Assembly (NCBI RefSeq): GCF_001570625.1
Contig: NZ_BBQT01000006.1
Location: 95,853 to 159,852 of the forward strand
Direction: 5' to 3'
Length of the DNA: 64,000 nucleotides
From: Syntrophomonas wolfei subsp. methylbutyratica
Lineage (GTDB): Bacteria > Bacillota > Syntrophomonadia > Syntrophomonadales > Syntrophomonadaceae
Shown here: positions 28,022-36,527 of the stretch, piece by piece
Position numbering within the stretch: position 1 is the stretch's first letter
Layout of the letters: every line of letters starts with the position of its first letter
Made by a program: the position numbers and the translations under genes
Notes under the pieces: generated by a model
Seen by the model: the letters and a program-made list of their open reading frames with translations, nothing else
Told to the model about the DNA's origin: nothing
Databases searched by the model: none

Positions 28022-28666
28022 TGAGCAATACTCCGCCAGGGGGCATTCTTGACAAAACGCCTTTCTTTTCTTGCAATAATTGGCTCCCAGGGCTACCAGC
28101 AAAGCATGATATTCGTTATATATTTGGGTATCGGCCGGCAGGTGGCGCTGCATCAATCCCTGCATCTTCTCATAAGAACATTTATCTTCCACCCATCCCA
28201 GCCGGGAAAATATTCGAATAGTATAGGCATCAACCACAAAAACAGGGTAATTACCGGCATAGAGCAAAATAGAATCGGCGGTCTCCGGGCCTATACCCCA
28301 CAAGGCCAGAAGCCTCGCTCTTATTTGCGAGAGGGGTTCGCTAAACATGAGGTCAATATCACCGCCATAATTCTCAGCAATAAAATCCAGCAAAATCTTT
28401 AACCTGCGAGCTTTTTGGCGATGATAGAGGGCTGGTTTGATGAAATCTGCCAGTTCTTCTTCTGTGATGGCCAGCAAGGCGGAAAAATCGAGCAACCCGG
28501 CCTCCTTAAGAGCCGCAATAGCCTTCTCCACATTTTTCCAGGCAACCGCCTGGGTCAGTACTGCACCCAGCATTATTTCCAGGCAGCTTTCCCCCGGCCA
28601 CCATCCCCGTGGACCAAAACGCTCAAGAAGCTTATGGTATATTTCCATTAATCTCTGCTGCTTCAT
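27995..28666 (-). CDS. endonuclease III-related base-excision glycosylase, 223 aa
   Basis: A HhH-GPD DNA glycosylase/lyase. It has ILLDFIAENYGG, the helix-hairpin-helix LLALWGIGPETADSILLYAG with the catalytic Asp in FVVDAYTIRIF, and a C-terminal iron-sulfur loop (Cys spaced 6, 2 and 5: CKKRKAFCQECPLAEYC). The shorter, EndoIII-like group with this N-terminus (LLERFGPRGWWPGESC) is related to MIG/Nth-like proteins, so damage specificity is uncertain. I chose ATG 28666, with GGAGG 5 bases upstream, over the longer frame to 28693. The last eight residues (AKRPAGHN) are translated repeat-element DNA directly after the final cluster cysteine. Confidence 0.87.
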   Translation of the reverse strand: MKQQRLMEIYHKLLERFGPRGWWPGESCLEIMLGAVLTQAVAWKNVEKAIAALKEAGLLDFSALLAITEEELADFIKPALYHRQKARRLKILLDFIAENYGGDIDLMFSEPLSQIRARLLALWGIGPETADSILLYAGNYPVFVVDAYTIRIFSRLGWVEDKCSYEKMQGLMQRHLPADTQIYNEYHALLVALGANYCKKRKAFCQECPLAEYCSAKRPAGHN

Positions 28667-28699
28667 ATTACCTCCGCTTACCCAGGCTAGCATATATCA

Positions 28700-28806
28700 T
28701 AGGAACGGTTCTTCTGATAAATATGTCAACAACCCCGTCCCCTTGTCACGTTTTAGGAACGGTTCTTCTGATAAATATGTCAACAACCCCGTCCCCTTGT
28801 CACGTT
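28700..28806. repeat. 54-bp tandem direct repeat with GTCAACAACCCCGTCCCC units
   Basis: AGGAACGGTTCTTCTGATAA followed by ATATGTCAACAACCCCGTCC and CCTTGTCACGTTT is present twice in a row (from 28701 and from 28755). The GTCAACAACCCCGTCCCCTTGTCAC core is the inverse of the GACGGGGTTGTTGACA unit elsewhere. It fills the space between the endonuclease and tcdA genes. Confidence 0.8.
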
Positions 28807-28826
28807 TATAAATAACCCCTCACCCC

Positions 28827-29540
28827 TCACCCCTCACTTTTCTTACTAATCAACTGCTTGACCGCATAACTGGCCAGCAATAAACCCGCAGCCGCAGGCA
28901 CAAAAGATATGCTGCCCAGCCTGGTTTCCCCCGAATAAGCAGTTTTAACCGGGGTTTCCCGCGAGTAAACCACCGGAACTCCCTGCAGGATATTTTCCCG
29001 GCGCAGTTCTCTTCGCAGTTTTCGGGCTACGGGACATATTGAACTGTCTTTAATATCGGCAATAGTAAGCAGGAGGGGATCAAGCCGGTTGGCTGTACCC
29101 ATAGAACTGATTACAGGAATCTTCCTGTGCAGGCAGGTTTTAATCAGATGAATCTTATCAGGGAGGGAATCAATAGCATCCAGAACAAAATGAATTTCTT
29201 CGTCCAAAATCTCCGCACTGCTTTCCTCGGAATAGCTGAACGGATACTCCTCGAGCTGGAGTCCGGGGTTGATATCCCGCAGCCTCCGGCCCATGACTTC
29301 GGCCTTTAACTCGCCCCGGGTGGAATTCAAGGCCACTAGCTGCCGGTTGATATTACTGGCCTCAACCCGGTCAGGATCACATAGAATAATCCTGCCGACT
29401 CCGCAGCGAGCAATAGCTTCAGCCGCATAGGAACCAACTCCGCCCAGTCCTATCACCAGCATGCAGGAAGCTCGAAGTATATTCATGGCCTCCTGGCCAA
29501 TCAATAGTTCTGTCCGCTGAAAAAATCTTTCATTCATCAT
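28827..29540 (-). CDS. tcdA: tRNA threonylcarbamoyladenosine dehydratase TcdA (YgdL/YrvM), 237 aa
   Basis: An E1-like ATP-dependent enzyme that cyclises t6A to ct6A at tRNA position 37. It has the start NERFFQRTELLIGQEAM, the nucleotide loop VIGLGGVGSYAAEAIARCG, the EASNINRQ segment, FVLDAIDSLPDKIHLI and the C-terminal GSISFVPAAAGLLLAS. It lies downstream of aspS and the 6S RNA, the same neighbourhood as yrvM in Bacillus. Confidence 0.93.
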   Translation of the reverse strand: MMNERFFQRTELLIGQEAMNILRASCMLVIGLGGVGSYAAEAIARCGVGRIILCDPDRVEASNINRQLVALNSTRGELKAEVMGRRLRDINPGLQLEEYPFSYSEESSAEILDEEIHFVLDAIDSLPDKIHLIKTCLHRKIPVISSMGTANRLDPLLLTIADIKDSSICPVARKLRRELRRENILQGVPVVYSRETPVKTAYSGETRLGSISFVPAAAGLLLASYAVKQLISKKSEG

Positions 29541-29544
29541 GCAA

Positions 29545-29722
29545 AAACCCCACCGAGCCGTGATGCCGTAGTTTTAACCTGCTTTGCAGGTGGGTGCCCT
29601 CCCGCATATTTAATGTGTCCCGCAGCTGCGGGCTTACAAGTCATAAGCGGAGACAGGTTCCCTTAATTTTTGTGTTGGCAAAAACTTAACAGCTATTCAC
29701 GCACACAGCAGGGGTTTACTTG
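29545..29722 (-). ncRNA. ssrS: 6S RNA (RNA polymerase regulator)
   Basis: This is a non-coding gap of about 280 bases between aspS and tcdA. The 3' part of the minus-strand sequence reads CACCCACCTGC-AAA-GCAGGT and then CTACGGCATCACGGCTCGGT, the typical 3' half of 6S RNAs in Firmicutes. It closes with GGGGTTT pairing AAACCCC at the 5' end (about 29711-29717), and GCGTGA pairs with TCACGGC inside, giving the long closing stem. The length of about 178 nt is right for 6S. The aspS/yrvM neighbourhood is also where Bacillus encodes 6S-1. Ends are approximate, and the call is from memory of the family, not a covariance search. Confidence 0.7.
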
Positions 29723-29822
29723 TCAGGTCTTTACTATGTCTTTTCAGGTAAAATAATACCATAGAATACCGGCTTCTTCAAGACATTGGTTTTGTAATTA
29801 TTCGCCACCATTTCCATTTCTG

Positions 29823-31583
29823 CTATTTTTCTCTAATCCTAAGGGCCAATTCCCTCAGCTGCCTGGCGCTTACTGTTGATGGTGCTTCCGTCATAGGACA
29901 GGAAGCACTCTGGGTTTTGGGGAAAGCCATTACGTCTCGTACACTGTTTCTTCCGGCCAGGAGCATCAAGAGACGATCTACTCCAAAAGCAATACCGCCA
30001 TGAGGTGGAGTGCCGTATTCGAATGCTTCCAGCATAAAACCGAATTTATCCCGAGCTTCTTCCTGGCTCATACCCAGTACGGAAAACATCTTTTCCTGCC
30101 ATTCCCGCCGGTGTATACGTATGCTCCCTCCGCCCAGTTCGGTTCCATTAAGAACCAGGTCGTAGGCCCGGGCCTTAACCCTTCCCGGTTCACGGGCCAT
30201 AATCTCTATGTCCTCCAGGCGGGGTGAAGTAAAGGGGTGATGCTTGGCCTGGTAGCGTTTTTCCTCCTCATCATATTCCAGGAGGGGAAAATCCGTCACC
30301 CAAACAAAATTCAACTCCTCTTCCGCAATTAGGCCCATTTTCCGGCCCAACTCCAGTCGCAGGCTGCCCATGACCCGGGCCACTATTTCAGCCTGGTCCG
30401 CTCCAAAGAGTATAAGGTCCCCGCTTTCAGCTCCAGTTGCCGCCAGAATCTGCTTGATTTCCTCTTCGCTTAAAAACTTGGTAATAGGCGAGCGCAGTTC
30501 ATTTTCCTGAACCAGTATCCAGGCCATACCTTTAGCTCCGCTTTCCACCGCCATAGCCCCCAGGGCATCTATTTCCCGGCGAGTAAAGGAACCGCATCCT
30601 TTAGCATTCAGAGCCCGGACCACGCCCCCGGATTGCAAAGCCGAAGCAAAGACCTTAAACTGCGTGTTCCGGAGCATTTCGCTTAACTCCACAATCTCCA
30701 GGCCAAAGCGTAAATCAGGTTTGTCCGAACCGTACTTTATCATAGCATCATCATAGGCCAGGCGCGGGAATGGGGTTTTAATGACCTTCCCCGCAGCCTT
30801 GAAAAAGATCTCAGCCATCATTTCTTCTACCAGCACAATAATGTCCTCTTCATCAACGAAAGACATCTCCATATCCAATTGGGTGAATTCCGGCTGGCGA
30901 TCGGCCCTGAGGTCCTCATCCCGGAAACAACGGGCAATCTGGAAATACTTCTCCATCCCGGCTACCATAAGTATCTGTTTGAATATCTGCGGAGATTGGG
31001 GCAAAGCATAGAATTCACCAGGGTGAACGCGGCTGGGTACCAGGTAATCCCTGGCCCCTTCGGGAGTGCTTTTCGTCAAAATGGGGGTTTCTATTTCGAT
31101 AAAACCCCGGCTATCCAGAAAGTCGCGCATGCACTTGACCACTCGGTGTCTTAAGAGCAGGTTGTCTCGCATCTCGGGCCGCCGCAAATCCAGATAGCGG
31201 TATTTCAGGCGCAGGTTTTCATCAACATCTATATCATTCTCAATATAAAAAGGAGGAGTTTTGGCCGGGCTTAAAACTTCCATATCGTCTACATACACTT
31301 CCACTTTGCCGGTTTTAAGGTTGGGGTTTTCCGTAGCCTCAGGGCGGAGAGAAAGCTTGCCCCGCACGGCTATTACATACTCGCTTCTTATTTGTTCCGC
31401 CAGGTGAAAAGCCTCCTCTTTGACTTCAGGACTGAATACCAGTTGAATTATGCCGGAGCGATCCCGCAAATCAACGAAAATCAAACCGCCATGATCCCTT
31501 CTGGTGTCCACCCAGCCATTGAGCACTACTTCCCGTCCCACCAGATGAGTATCCAGTTCGCTGGCATTATGAGTTCTTTTCAT
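29823..31583 (-). CDS. aspS: aspartyl-tRNA synthetase AspS, 586 aa
   Basis: A class IIb synthetase of the bacterial type. The OB-fold anticodon-binding domain is at about 1-105 (GWVDTRRDHGGLIFVDLRDR). The catalytic core has motif 1, LPQSPQIFKQ and motif 2 (FRDEDLRADRQPEFTQLD). The GAD insertion domain is at about 290-400, and motif 3 is GIAFGVDRLLMLLAG. Start and length are normal. It follows hisS by 14 bases, the usual hisS-aspS pair. Confidence 0.98.
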   Translation of the reverse strand: MKRTHNASELDTHLVGREVVLNGWVDTRRDHGGLIFVDLRDRSGIIQLVFSPEVKEEAFHLAEQIRSEYVIAVRGKLSLRPEATENPNLKTGKVEVYVDDMEVLSPAKTPPFYIENDIDVDENLRLKYRYLDLRRPEMRDNLLLRHRVVKCMRDFLDSRGFIEIETPILTKSTPEGARDYLVPSRVHPGEFYALPQSPQIFKQILMVAGMEKYFQIARCFRDEDLRADRQPEFTQLDMEMSFVDEEDIIVLVEEMMAEIFFKAAGKVIKTPFPRLAYDDAMIKYGSDKPDLRFGLEIVELSEMLRNTQFKVFASALQSGGVVRALNAKGCGSFTRREIDALGAMAVESGAKGMAWILVQENELRSPITKFLSEEEIKQILAATGAESGDLILFGADQAEIVARVMGSLRLELGRKMGLIAEEELNFVWVTDFPLLEYDEEEKRYQAKHHPFTSPRLEDIEIMAREPGRVKARAYDLVLNGTELGGGSIRIHRREWQEKMFSVLGMSQEEARDKFGFMLEAFEYGTPPHGGIAFGVDRLLMLLAGRNSVRDVMAFPKTQSASCPMTEAPSTVSARQLRELALRIREK

Positions 31584-31597
31584 CAGTGTTTCTCCTC

Positions 31598-32866
31598 CTA
31601 CTTCGTTTCTATAACGGATCTAATGCTGTCAATCAATTCTTCCTGACCCAGCTGCCGCTGTTCTTTGCTTTGCATATCCCGCAAGGTCCAGAAGTGTTTT
31701 TCCACTTCCTCTTCACCCACCATAACTACGAACCTGGCAGCAGTTTTCCCGGCATACTTCATCTGCGCCTTGCCGCTGCGGCCGCCATAGTCCTTGTCTG
31801 CCCTGATGCCCCTGCGCCGGAGCTCACTTACCAGCTGTAATCCTTGCATCTCATAGGCATCATTCATTACCACCACAAAAACATCCAGCGAAGGCTTGGA
31901 AAACTCCCGTTTACCCAGCATATCGAGAGCCAGCAGCAAGCGTTCCATACCCAGGGCAAAACCGATACCCGGTATGTCTGGTCCACCCAGCTCTTTTACC
32001 AGCCCATCATACCTCCCCCCACCACCGACCGCGCTTTGCGCTCCGATGCCGGGAAGGTGAATCTCAAAAGCGGTATTGCTGTAGTAGTCCAGGCCGCGAA
32101 CCAGGTTGTTGTCGTGGATATAGCTTACCCCATTAGCCTGCAGAGCCGCTTGCACCCGGCTATAATGCTCCTGGCAATAAGGGCAGAGATGGTCGTAAAA
32201 AATGGGATATCCCCTAATAGCCTGGTGACAAGTTTCCATTTTGCAATCCAAAACCCGTAAGGGATTTTGCATATATCTTTGCTGGCAATCCTGACACAAT
32301 TGCTCTTTGAACGGGCTAATATGCTGCAGCAGTTTTTGCCGGTAGTCATCACGACATACGGAGCAGCCCAGCGAATTCAAATGCAGTTCGTAGTCATCTA
32401 AACCCAGGCGCCTTAAAATCTCCACCAGCAAGATGATAATTTCCGCATCCAGATAAGGACTATTACTGCCAAAAGCCTCAACCCCGAATTGATGGAATTG
32501 CCGGTATCTCCCGGTCTGCGGGCGGTCATAACGAAACATGGGGCCCAGGTAATACCATTTGACCGGCATTACACCACTATATATCCCATGCTCAATCAAG
32601 GCCCGGGCACAAGGGGCAGTACCTTCCGGGCGCAAGGTCAGGCTGCGCCGCGAACGGTCATTAAAGCTGTACATTTCTTTGCTGACAATGTCAGTCCCCT
32701 GGCCAACACCTCGCTGAAACAACTCGCTATGCTCGAATAGCGGAGTCCTGATTTCTCTAAAACCAAAGGATTCAGCGCTATCCCTCATTATTTTTTCAAT
32801 ATACTGCCACTTTACAGAATCCTGAGGTAAAATATCATAGGTTCCCCTGGGGGCTTTGACTTGCAT
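31598..32866 (-). CDS. hisS: histidyl-tRNA synthetase HisS, 422 aa
   Basis: A class IIa synthetase. It has KAPRGTYDILPQDSVKW at the start, motif 1 (FREIRTPLFEHSELFQRGVG), motif 2 (FRYDRPQTGRYRQFHQFGVE), the histidine-binding LVRGLDYYSNTAFEI, motif 3 (GIGFALGMERLLLAL) and a C-terminal anticodon domain. It also has a Cys-rich stretch (CSVCRDDYRQK ... CQDCQQ ... CPYCQEHY) in the insertion domain, seen in some clostridial HisRS, which could bind metal. A good ribosome-binding site (GGAGGAG) precedes the ATG. Confidence 0.98.
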   Translation of the reverse strand: MQVKAPRGTYDILPQDSVKWQYIEKIMRDSAESFGFREIRTPLFEHSELFQRGVGQGTDIVSKEMYSFNDRSRRSLTLRPEGTAPCARALIEHGIYSGVMPVKWYYLGPMFRYDRPQTGRYRQFHQFGVEAFGSNSPYLDAEIIILLVEILRRLGLDDYELHLNSLGCSVCRDDYRQKLLQHISPFKEQLCQDCQQRYMQNPLRVLDCKMETCHQAIRGYPIFYDHLCPYCQEHYSRVQAALQANGVSYIHDNNLVRGLDYYSNTAFEIHLPGIGAQSAVGGGGRYDGLVKELGGPDIPGIGFALGMERLLLALDMLGKREFSKPSLDVFVVVMNDAYEMQGLQLVSELRRRGIRADKDYGGRSGKAQMKYAGKTAARFVVMVGEEEVEKHFWTLRDMQSKEQRQLGQEELIDSIRSVIETK

Positions 32867-32988
32867 ATATTACTCCTCCGGAACAATAAATCCTAGTTCC
32901 TAATTAATAAATATCCGACCCGTCTTGTCCGGGTCAAAGCTCAAGTCCATCCTGCATCTAAAGAAGTCTTGGCGGAACCATTCCTTGG

Positions 32989-33255
32989 TTCTACTGCAAA
33001 AACCCCTTTTTGTTGCATAGGGTTGCATAAATATGCAAAGCGAGCGTTGGCGAAGCATGGATGCTACACCCGGCGAAGACGAGCAGGCGAAAGGGGGCGA
33101 GCGACAGGATGTCGCGAGAGCGCCACCTCCCATGGACGGGAGATTGGCGCGGTACCCCTTGAGCTGCGAGTCGAGCCGTTGGTGTTGCCCATGCGTAGAC
33201 TGCGAGCGGAATATTTATGCAAGCAAATGCATAATTATTACTTTTTGCAGTGGAA
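32989..33255 (+). repeat. dispersed modular element (267 bp) with perfect 11-bp flanking duplication
   Basis: The ends are TTCTACTGCAAAAA and TTTTTGCAGTGGAA. It carries the GACGAGCAGG, CATGGACGGGAG and TTGCCCATGCG modules but not the CTGTCGGGCACAACTGATG module. CCATTCCTTGG occurs directly on both sides (32978-32988 and 33256-33266). This is the clearest evidence in the window that these elements transpose, or did so recently. Confidence 0.9.
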
Positions 33256-33617
33256 CCATTCCTTGGATAATTCTAATTTAAGGCCTGAAGCTTGTCAACT
33301 TGCGCCTTATTAGCCTTTCCCATTGATACTGTATCAATAAGCCTTTATTCCCTCACTCCCTCCTTCCTTTTTCCTACTCCCTAACTCCTCACCCCTCACT
33401 TGCTACTCCCTGCCTTTTGCCGGATTTCTTCTGCTGTGCGCGTATTTCCCCGAAGATAGCTTCTCCGGAAATATCATGATAAGATTCATATTTTATTGTT
33501 GTTATTCCTGCTTCCCTTGCCTATTCTTGCGATAGCATCACCCCTTTCGCATCATGTTTCTTTCCTCCCTGTTCTTCTTAAGGGCGACATCATTCATGCT
33601 TTGGCTGCTTATTCCAA
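33256..33617. other. gene-free spacer with a possible decayed coding remnant
   Basis: No intact gene. A pyrimidine-rich CCTCACTCC...CTCACCCCTCACT stretch occupies about 33350-33405. On the minus strand about 33399-33513 encodes a short frame without a start codon. It includes ITTIKYESYHDISGEAIFGEI, loosely like part of molybdopterin synthase MoaE (a 'V..L.YE.Y..MA' helix), with stops either side. This may be a relic, but the resemblance is weak. Confidence 0.4.
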
Positions 33618-34451
33618 CTACTCCTGCCGTGTTTTTCCTCGGGTACAAGAGGAGTACGAACCCAGGTATTTAACCAAAGTGCAGCGCTTCTGCAATTCCT
33701 TCAATAGTTCCTCTATGCCAACCCGGTTAGAGCCATTCTCAACTTCGATGTAAAAAGAATAGCTGCCTTTTGCCAATTTCCCCGGGCGTGATTCTATCTT
33801 GCTCAAGTTTAAATTTCTGCGATTGAAGATTTCCAGGGTATGGTACAGGGCTCCCGGACGGTCAGGCAAAGTAAAAATTATGCTGCTTTTCTCCTTTTCC
33901 ACTTTGGGCGCCTGACCCGATCGAACATGAACAAACCTGGTGTAATTATCTTCGTCCTGAATGTTGTTCTGTATCATTTCCAAACCATAGAGGTTGCAGG
34001 CCAGCTGGTTGCCGATACATGCCGCCCTTCTTTCCTCACTCCTAACAATTTCCGCCGCCCGTGTCGTACTGGTAGTTATTTCCTTCCTTGTTTCCGGCAA
34101 ATAGCTATTTATAAAATGTTGGCATTGCATCAATGCTGTGGGCTGAGAAACCAGAAGTTCAATATCAGCCAGATCCAGCTTTTTCCCTGCCATCAGATGC
34201 TGTCTTACCGGGATGCTTATTTCACCCTTTATATATACGTTGTTCGCTTCCAGTGCCTCCATAGTGAGGCTTATGCTGCCTGCCCGGGAATTTTCCATAG
34301 GTATTAAAGCCTCTGCAACCTGCTTGGTATTTAGTAGAACAAAAATTTCAGGAATGCTTCGGGCCAGTACATAATCCTCTTTATCACTCCAATACAGCTG
34401 AGCAGCTTCTTCGCTGAAGGTTCCTGCCGGACCTAAAATAGCACAGGCCAT
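33618..34451 (-). CDS. pheA: prephenate dehydratase PheA, 277 aa
   Basis: It converts prephenate to phenylpyruvate in phenylalanine synthesis. The catalytic domain runs from about 2 to 180 (ILGPAGTFSEEAAQ, IPMENSRAGSI, and the essential TRF in EDNYTRFVHV). The ACT domain at about 190-265 has FTLPDRPGALYHTLEIF and LSKIESRP, where ESRP is the phenylalanine-binding motif, so feedback inhibition by Phe is expected. aroF's TAA overlaps pheA's ATG (TAATG), and the pair shares a T-box leader. Confidence 0.96.
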   Translation of the reverse strand: MACAILGPAGTFSEEAAQLYWSDKEDYVLARSIPEIFVLLNTKQVAEALIPMENSRAGSISLTMEALEANNVYIKGEISIPVRQHLMAGKKLDLADIELLVSQPTALMQCQHFINSYLPETRKEITTSTTRAAEIVRSEERRAACIGNQLACNLYGLEMIQNNIQDEDNYTRFVHVRSGQAPKVEKEKSSIIFTLPDRPGALYHTLEIFNRRNLNLSKIESRPGKLAKGSYSFYIEVENGSNRVGIEELLKELQKRCTLVKYLGSYSSCTRGKTRQE

Positions 34452-35293
34452 TACCTCAACCTCCTTCCCACAGCTCGGGCCACCGGCCCAAGCTCTCGCA
34501 TCATAGTGCTGAAGCCCCGGGGAGTTAATGATTGGTCCCCATCAGAAAGGGCTTTTTCCGGCTGCGGATGTACTTCCACCATTAAAGCATCCGCACCCGC
34601 TGCAATGGCTGCTCGGGCCATGGGGCTTACCAGGCTCCTGACCCCGGTAGCATGGCTGGGATCAACCATAACCGGCAAATGCGACAATTCCTTGACCAAA
34701 GCCACCGCAGAAAGATCGAGGGTGTTTCGTGTCCAGGGCTCGGAGCTGCGAATACCCCGCTCACATAGTATCACCTGGGAATTCCCGCCGGCCAGGATAT
34801 ACTCTGCTGCCAACAGCCATTCCTCAATACTGGCTGACATACCCCGCTTTAGAACCACCGGCTTCTTGAGCTGTCCCAATTTGCGCAATAAAGCAAAGTT
34901 CTGCATATTGCGCGCTCCTACTTGCAAGATATCCGCATAATCGGCCAGCAGCCCAATATCCTCACTATCCATTATCTCGCTTATCACCGGCATGTTCATA
35001 TCCTCACCCACTCGAGCGAGCAATTTTAATCCCTTCTCGCCCAATCCCTGGAAGCTATAAGGAGAAGTCCTGGGTTTGAAAGCTCCTCCCCTCAGCATGG
35101 CTGCTCCTGCCGCCCGCACCTTGAAGGCCGTTTCTTTTAATAACTCTTCACTTTCCACCGCACATGGTCCGGCTATGACCATTACCTGTTCTCCGCCGAT
35201 CAGGCAACCTTTAACGTCTATCTGAGTTGATTCGCTTTGACAAATACGGGATACCAGTAATTCACCATCTTTTTGGGCCAACAAATTTTTCAT
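34451..35293 (-). CDS. aroF: 3-deoxy-7-phosphoheptulonate synthase AroF (DAHP synthase, KDO8P-like class), 280 aa
   Basis: First step of the shikimate pathway (PEP + erythrose-4-phosphate). This is the short DAHP synthase family: [64 protein letters not shown] and [10 protein letters not shown] all match. It has a short N-terminal extension of about 30 residues instead of a full ferredoxin-like regulatory domain. The start is ATG 35293, with AAAGGAG 8 bases upstream. The GTG 9 bases earlier abuts the Shine-Dalgarno box and is less likely. Confidence 0.95.
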   Translation of the reverse strand: MKNLLAQKDGELLVSRICQSESTQIDVKGCLIGGEQVMVIAGPCAVESEELLKETAFKVRAAGAAMLRGGAFKPRTSPYSFQGLGEKGLKLLARVGEDMNMPVISEIMDSEDIGLLADYADILQVGARNMQNFALLRKLGQLKKPVVLKRGMSASIEEWLLAAEYILAGGNSQVILCERGIRSSEPWTRNTLDLSAVALVKELSHLPVMVDPSHATGVRSLVSPMARAAIAAGADALMVEVHPQPEKALSDGDQSLTPRGFSTMMRELGPVARAVGRRLR

Positions 35294-35315
35294 TTCCAGC
35301 ACTCCTTTACTGAAA

Positions 35316-35697
35316 TTTCAAAAAAATAAACCTCTCATCCCCCAAGGGACGAGAGGTCTGCTTGACTTCCCGCGGTACCACCCATTTTGGCTAAAGCCCA
35401 CTCAAAAAAGGATACGGGACTCCTGCATTAAAAAAAGCTTCACATCCTCATGGGACGAGAAGCTTCTACTGCCCGCGGTACCACCCAAATTACCATTCCA
35501 GGTCCGCTTAAAAGATACAGGTTAATCCGATATCCCCTCCCTTTTAACGGTGGGAGCTCCGCCACGACCTACTTACCCAGGGTTTCAGCCAGGCACTCCG
35601 AAGTGAACTTCACTCCGCTTCCTTATAGAGATGCTTACAGCCGGTGGCATCTCCTCTCTGCATAATTCCACAAAGCTACTTTACTTCTTCATCGCAT
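35316..35697 (-). promoter_or_regulatory. T-box leader of aroF-pheA with a second, stem-I-less T-box unit
   Basis: Read on the minus strand, a full leader runs from about 35697. It has stem I with a candidate UUC (Phe) specifier at 35605-35607, then GGGTGGTACCGCGGG (35472-35486) and a terminator (GAAGCTTCTCGTCCC to GTGAAGC, then TTTTTTT, about 35428-35464). After only about 45 bases a second GGGTGGTACCGCGGG (35369-35383) appears with its own terminator (ACCTCTCGTCCC to GATGAGAGGT, then a T-rich tract, about 35320-35357). There is no room for a second stem I. Uncharged tRNA should block termination at the first unit. The Phe assignment fits the downstream genes but is inferred. Confidence 0.88.
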
Positions 35698-35715
35698 TTT
35701 GAAATATATGCGATA

Positions 35716-35745
35716 ATATTACCACAATATTTAAGTATTTGTAAA
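35716..35745 (-). promoter_or_regulatory. sigma-A type promoter of the T-box leader
   Basis: On the minus strand TTTACA (35745-35740), an 18-base spacer, and TAATAT (35721-35716) lie just before the predicted leader start. Confidence 0.6.
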
Positions 35746-35802
35746 GGCATTTGAAAAATTTTTATGGAATAGGGTTCTGGTACTAAACATGGACTTGTTT
35801 GC

Positions 35803-36426
35803 TTAAGTCAAAAACGGGTTGTGCATCCTCTCAAAACCAATAGTTGTTGCCGGTCCATGTCCGGGATAACAAATAGTATCATCATTATAACGAAAGAGCT
35901 TTTCTTTAATATTTTGAATCAATTGCTTGTAAGAGCCTCCCGGGAAATCCGTACGCCCAATGGAACCCTGGAACAAGGTGTCCCCTACAAAAATAATGTT
36001 TCCGGTTTTAAGACAAACCCCTCCCGGGCTGTGACCCGGAGTATGAATCACTTCCAACTCCACCGTATTGCCAATCTTTATAATGTCTCCTTCCCGGATA
36101 AACTGATCAGCCGGAGGGCTTACCACTTTGCTTCCCATCATAAACGAAAAATTGGAAACCGGATTTACCAGCATTTTAGCATCATTTTCATGAATAAGGA
36201 TTTTGGCTCCGGTAGCATCTTTTATGGCCTGGTTGGCACCGATGTGATCAATATGACCATGGGTATTGATTATATACTGCGTTTTGAGTCCATCTTCCTC
36301 CAATAGATTCAATATAGCCCGGGCATTTCCCCCGGGATCGATAACCGCCACCTCTTTGGTCTCTTCGCAGCCGATGATATAGCAGTTGACCATCATACTG
36401 CTTAGTTCCAAACCCTTTAATATCAT
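35803..36426 (-). CDS. metallo-beta-lactamase-fold hydrolase (glyoxalase II-like), 207 aa
   Basis: The zinc site is complete: INTHGHIDHIGAN (HxHxDH), HTPGHSPGGVCL, FVGDTLFQGSIGRTD and ICYPGHGPATTIG. This is the single-domain GloB-like group. Its substrate is unknown; thioester or persulfide hydrolysis is typical of relatives. It is not clearly in an operon. The gap to dtd contains an imperfect hairpin (TATGATAAA ... TTTATCATA, about 36467-36515). Confidence 0.88.
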   Translation of the reverse strand: MILKGLELSSMMVNCYIIGCEETKEVAVIDPGGNARAILNLLEEDGLKTQYIINTHGHIDHIGANQAIKDATGAKILIHENDAKMLVNPVSNFSFMMGSKVVSPPADQFIREGDIIKIGNTVELEVIHTPGHSPGGVCLKTGNIIFVGDTLFQGSIGRTDFPGGSYKQLIQNIKEKLFRYNDDTICYPGHGPATTIGFERMHNPFLT

Positions 36427-36527
36427 ATCAATACTCCTTTCGAAAATATTTAATTCTACAGGGACCTATGATAAAACTTTGCTGTTGCGGAAGGCCTCAC
36501 TCTAGTCCAAGGTTTATCATAAGCCTC

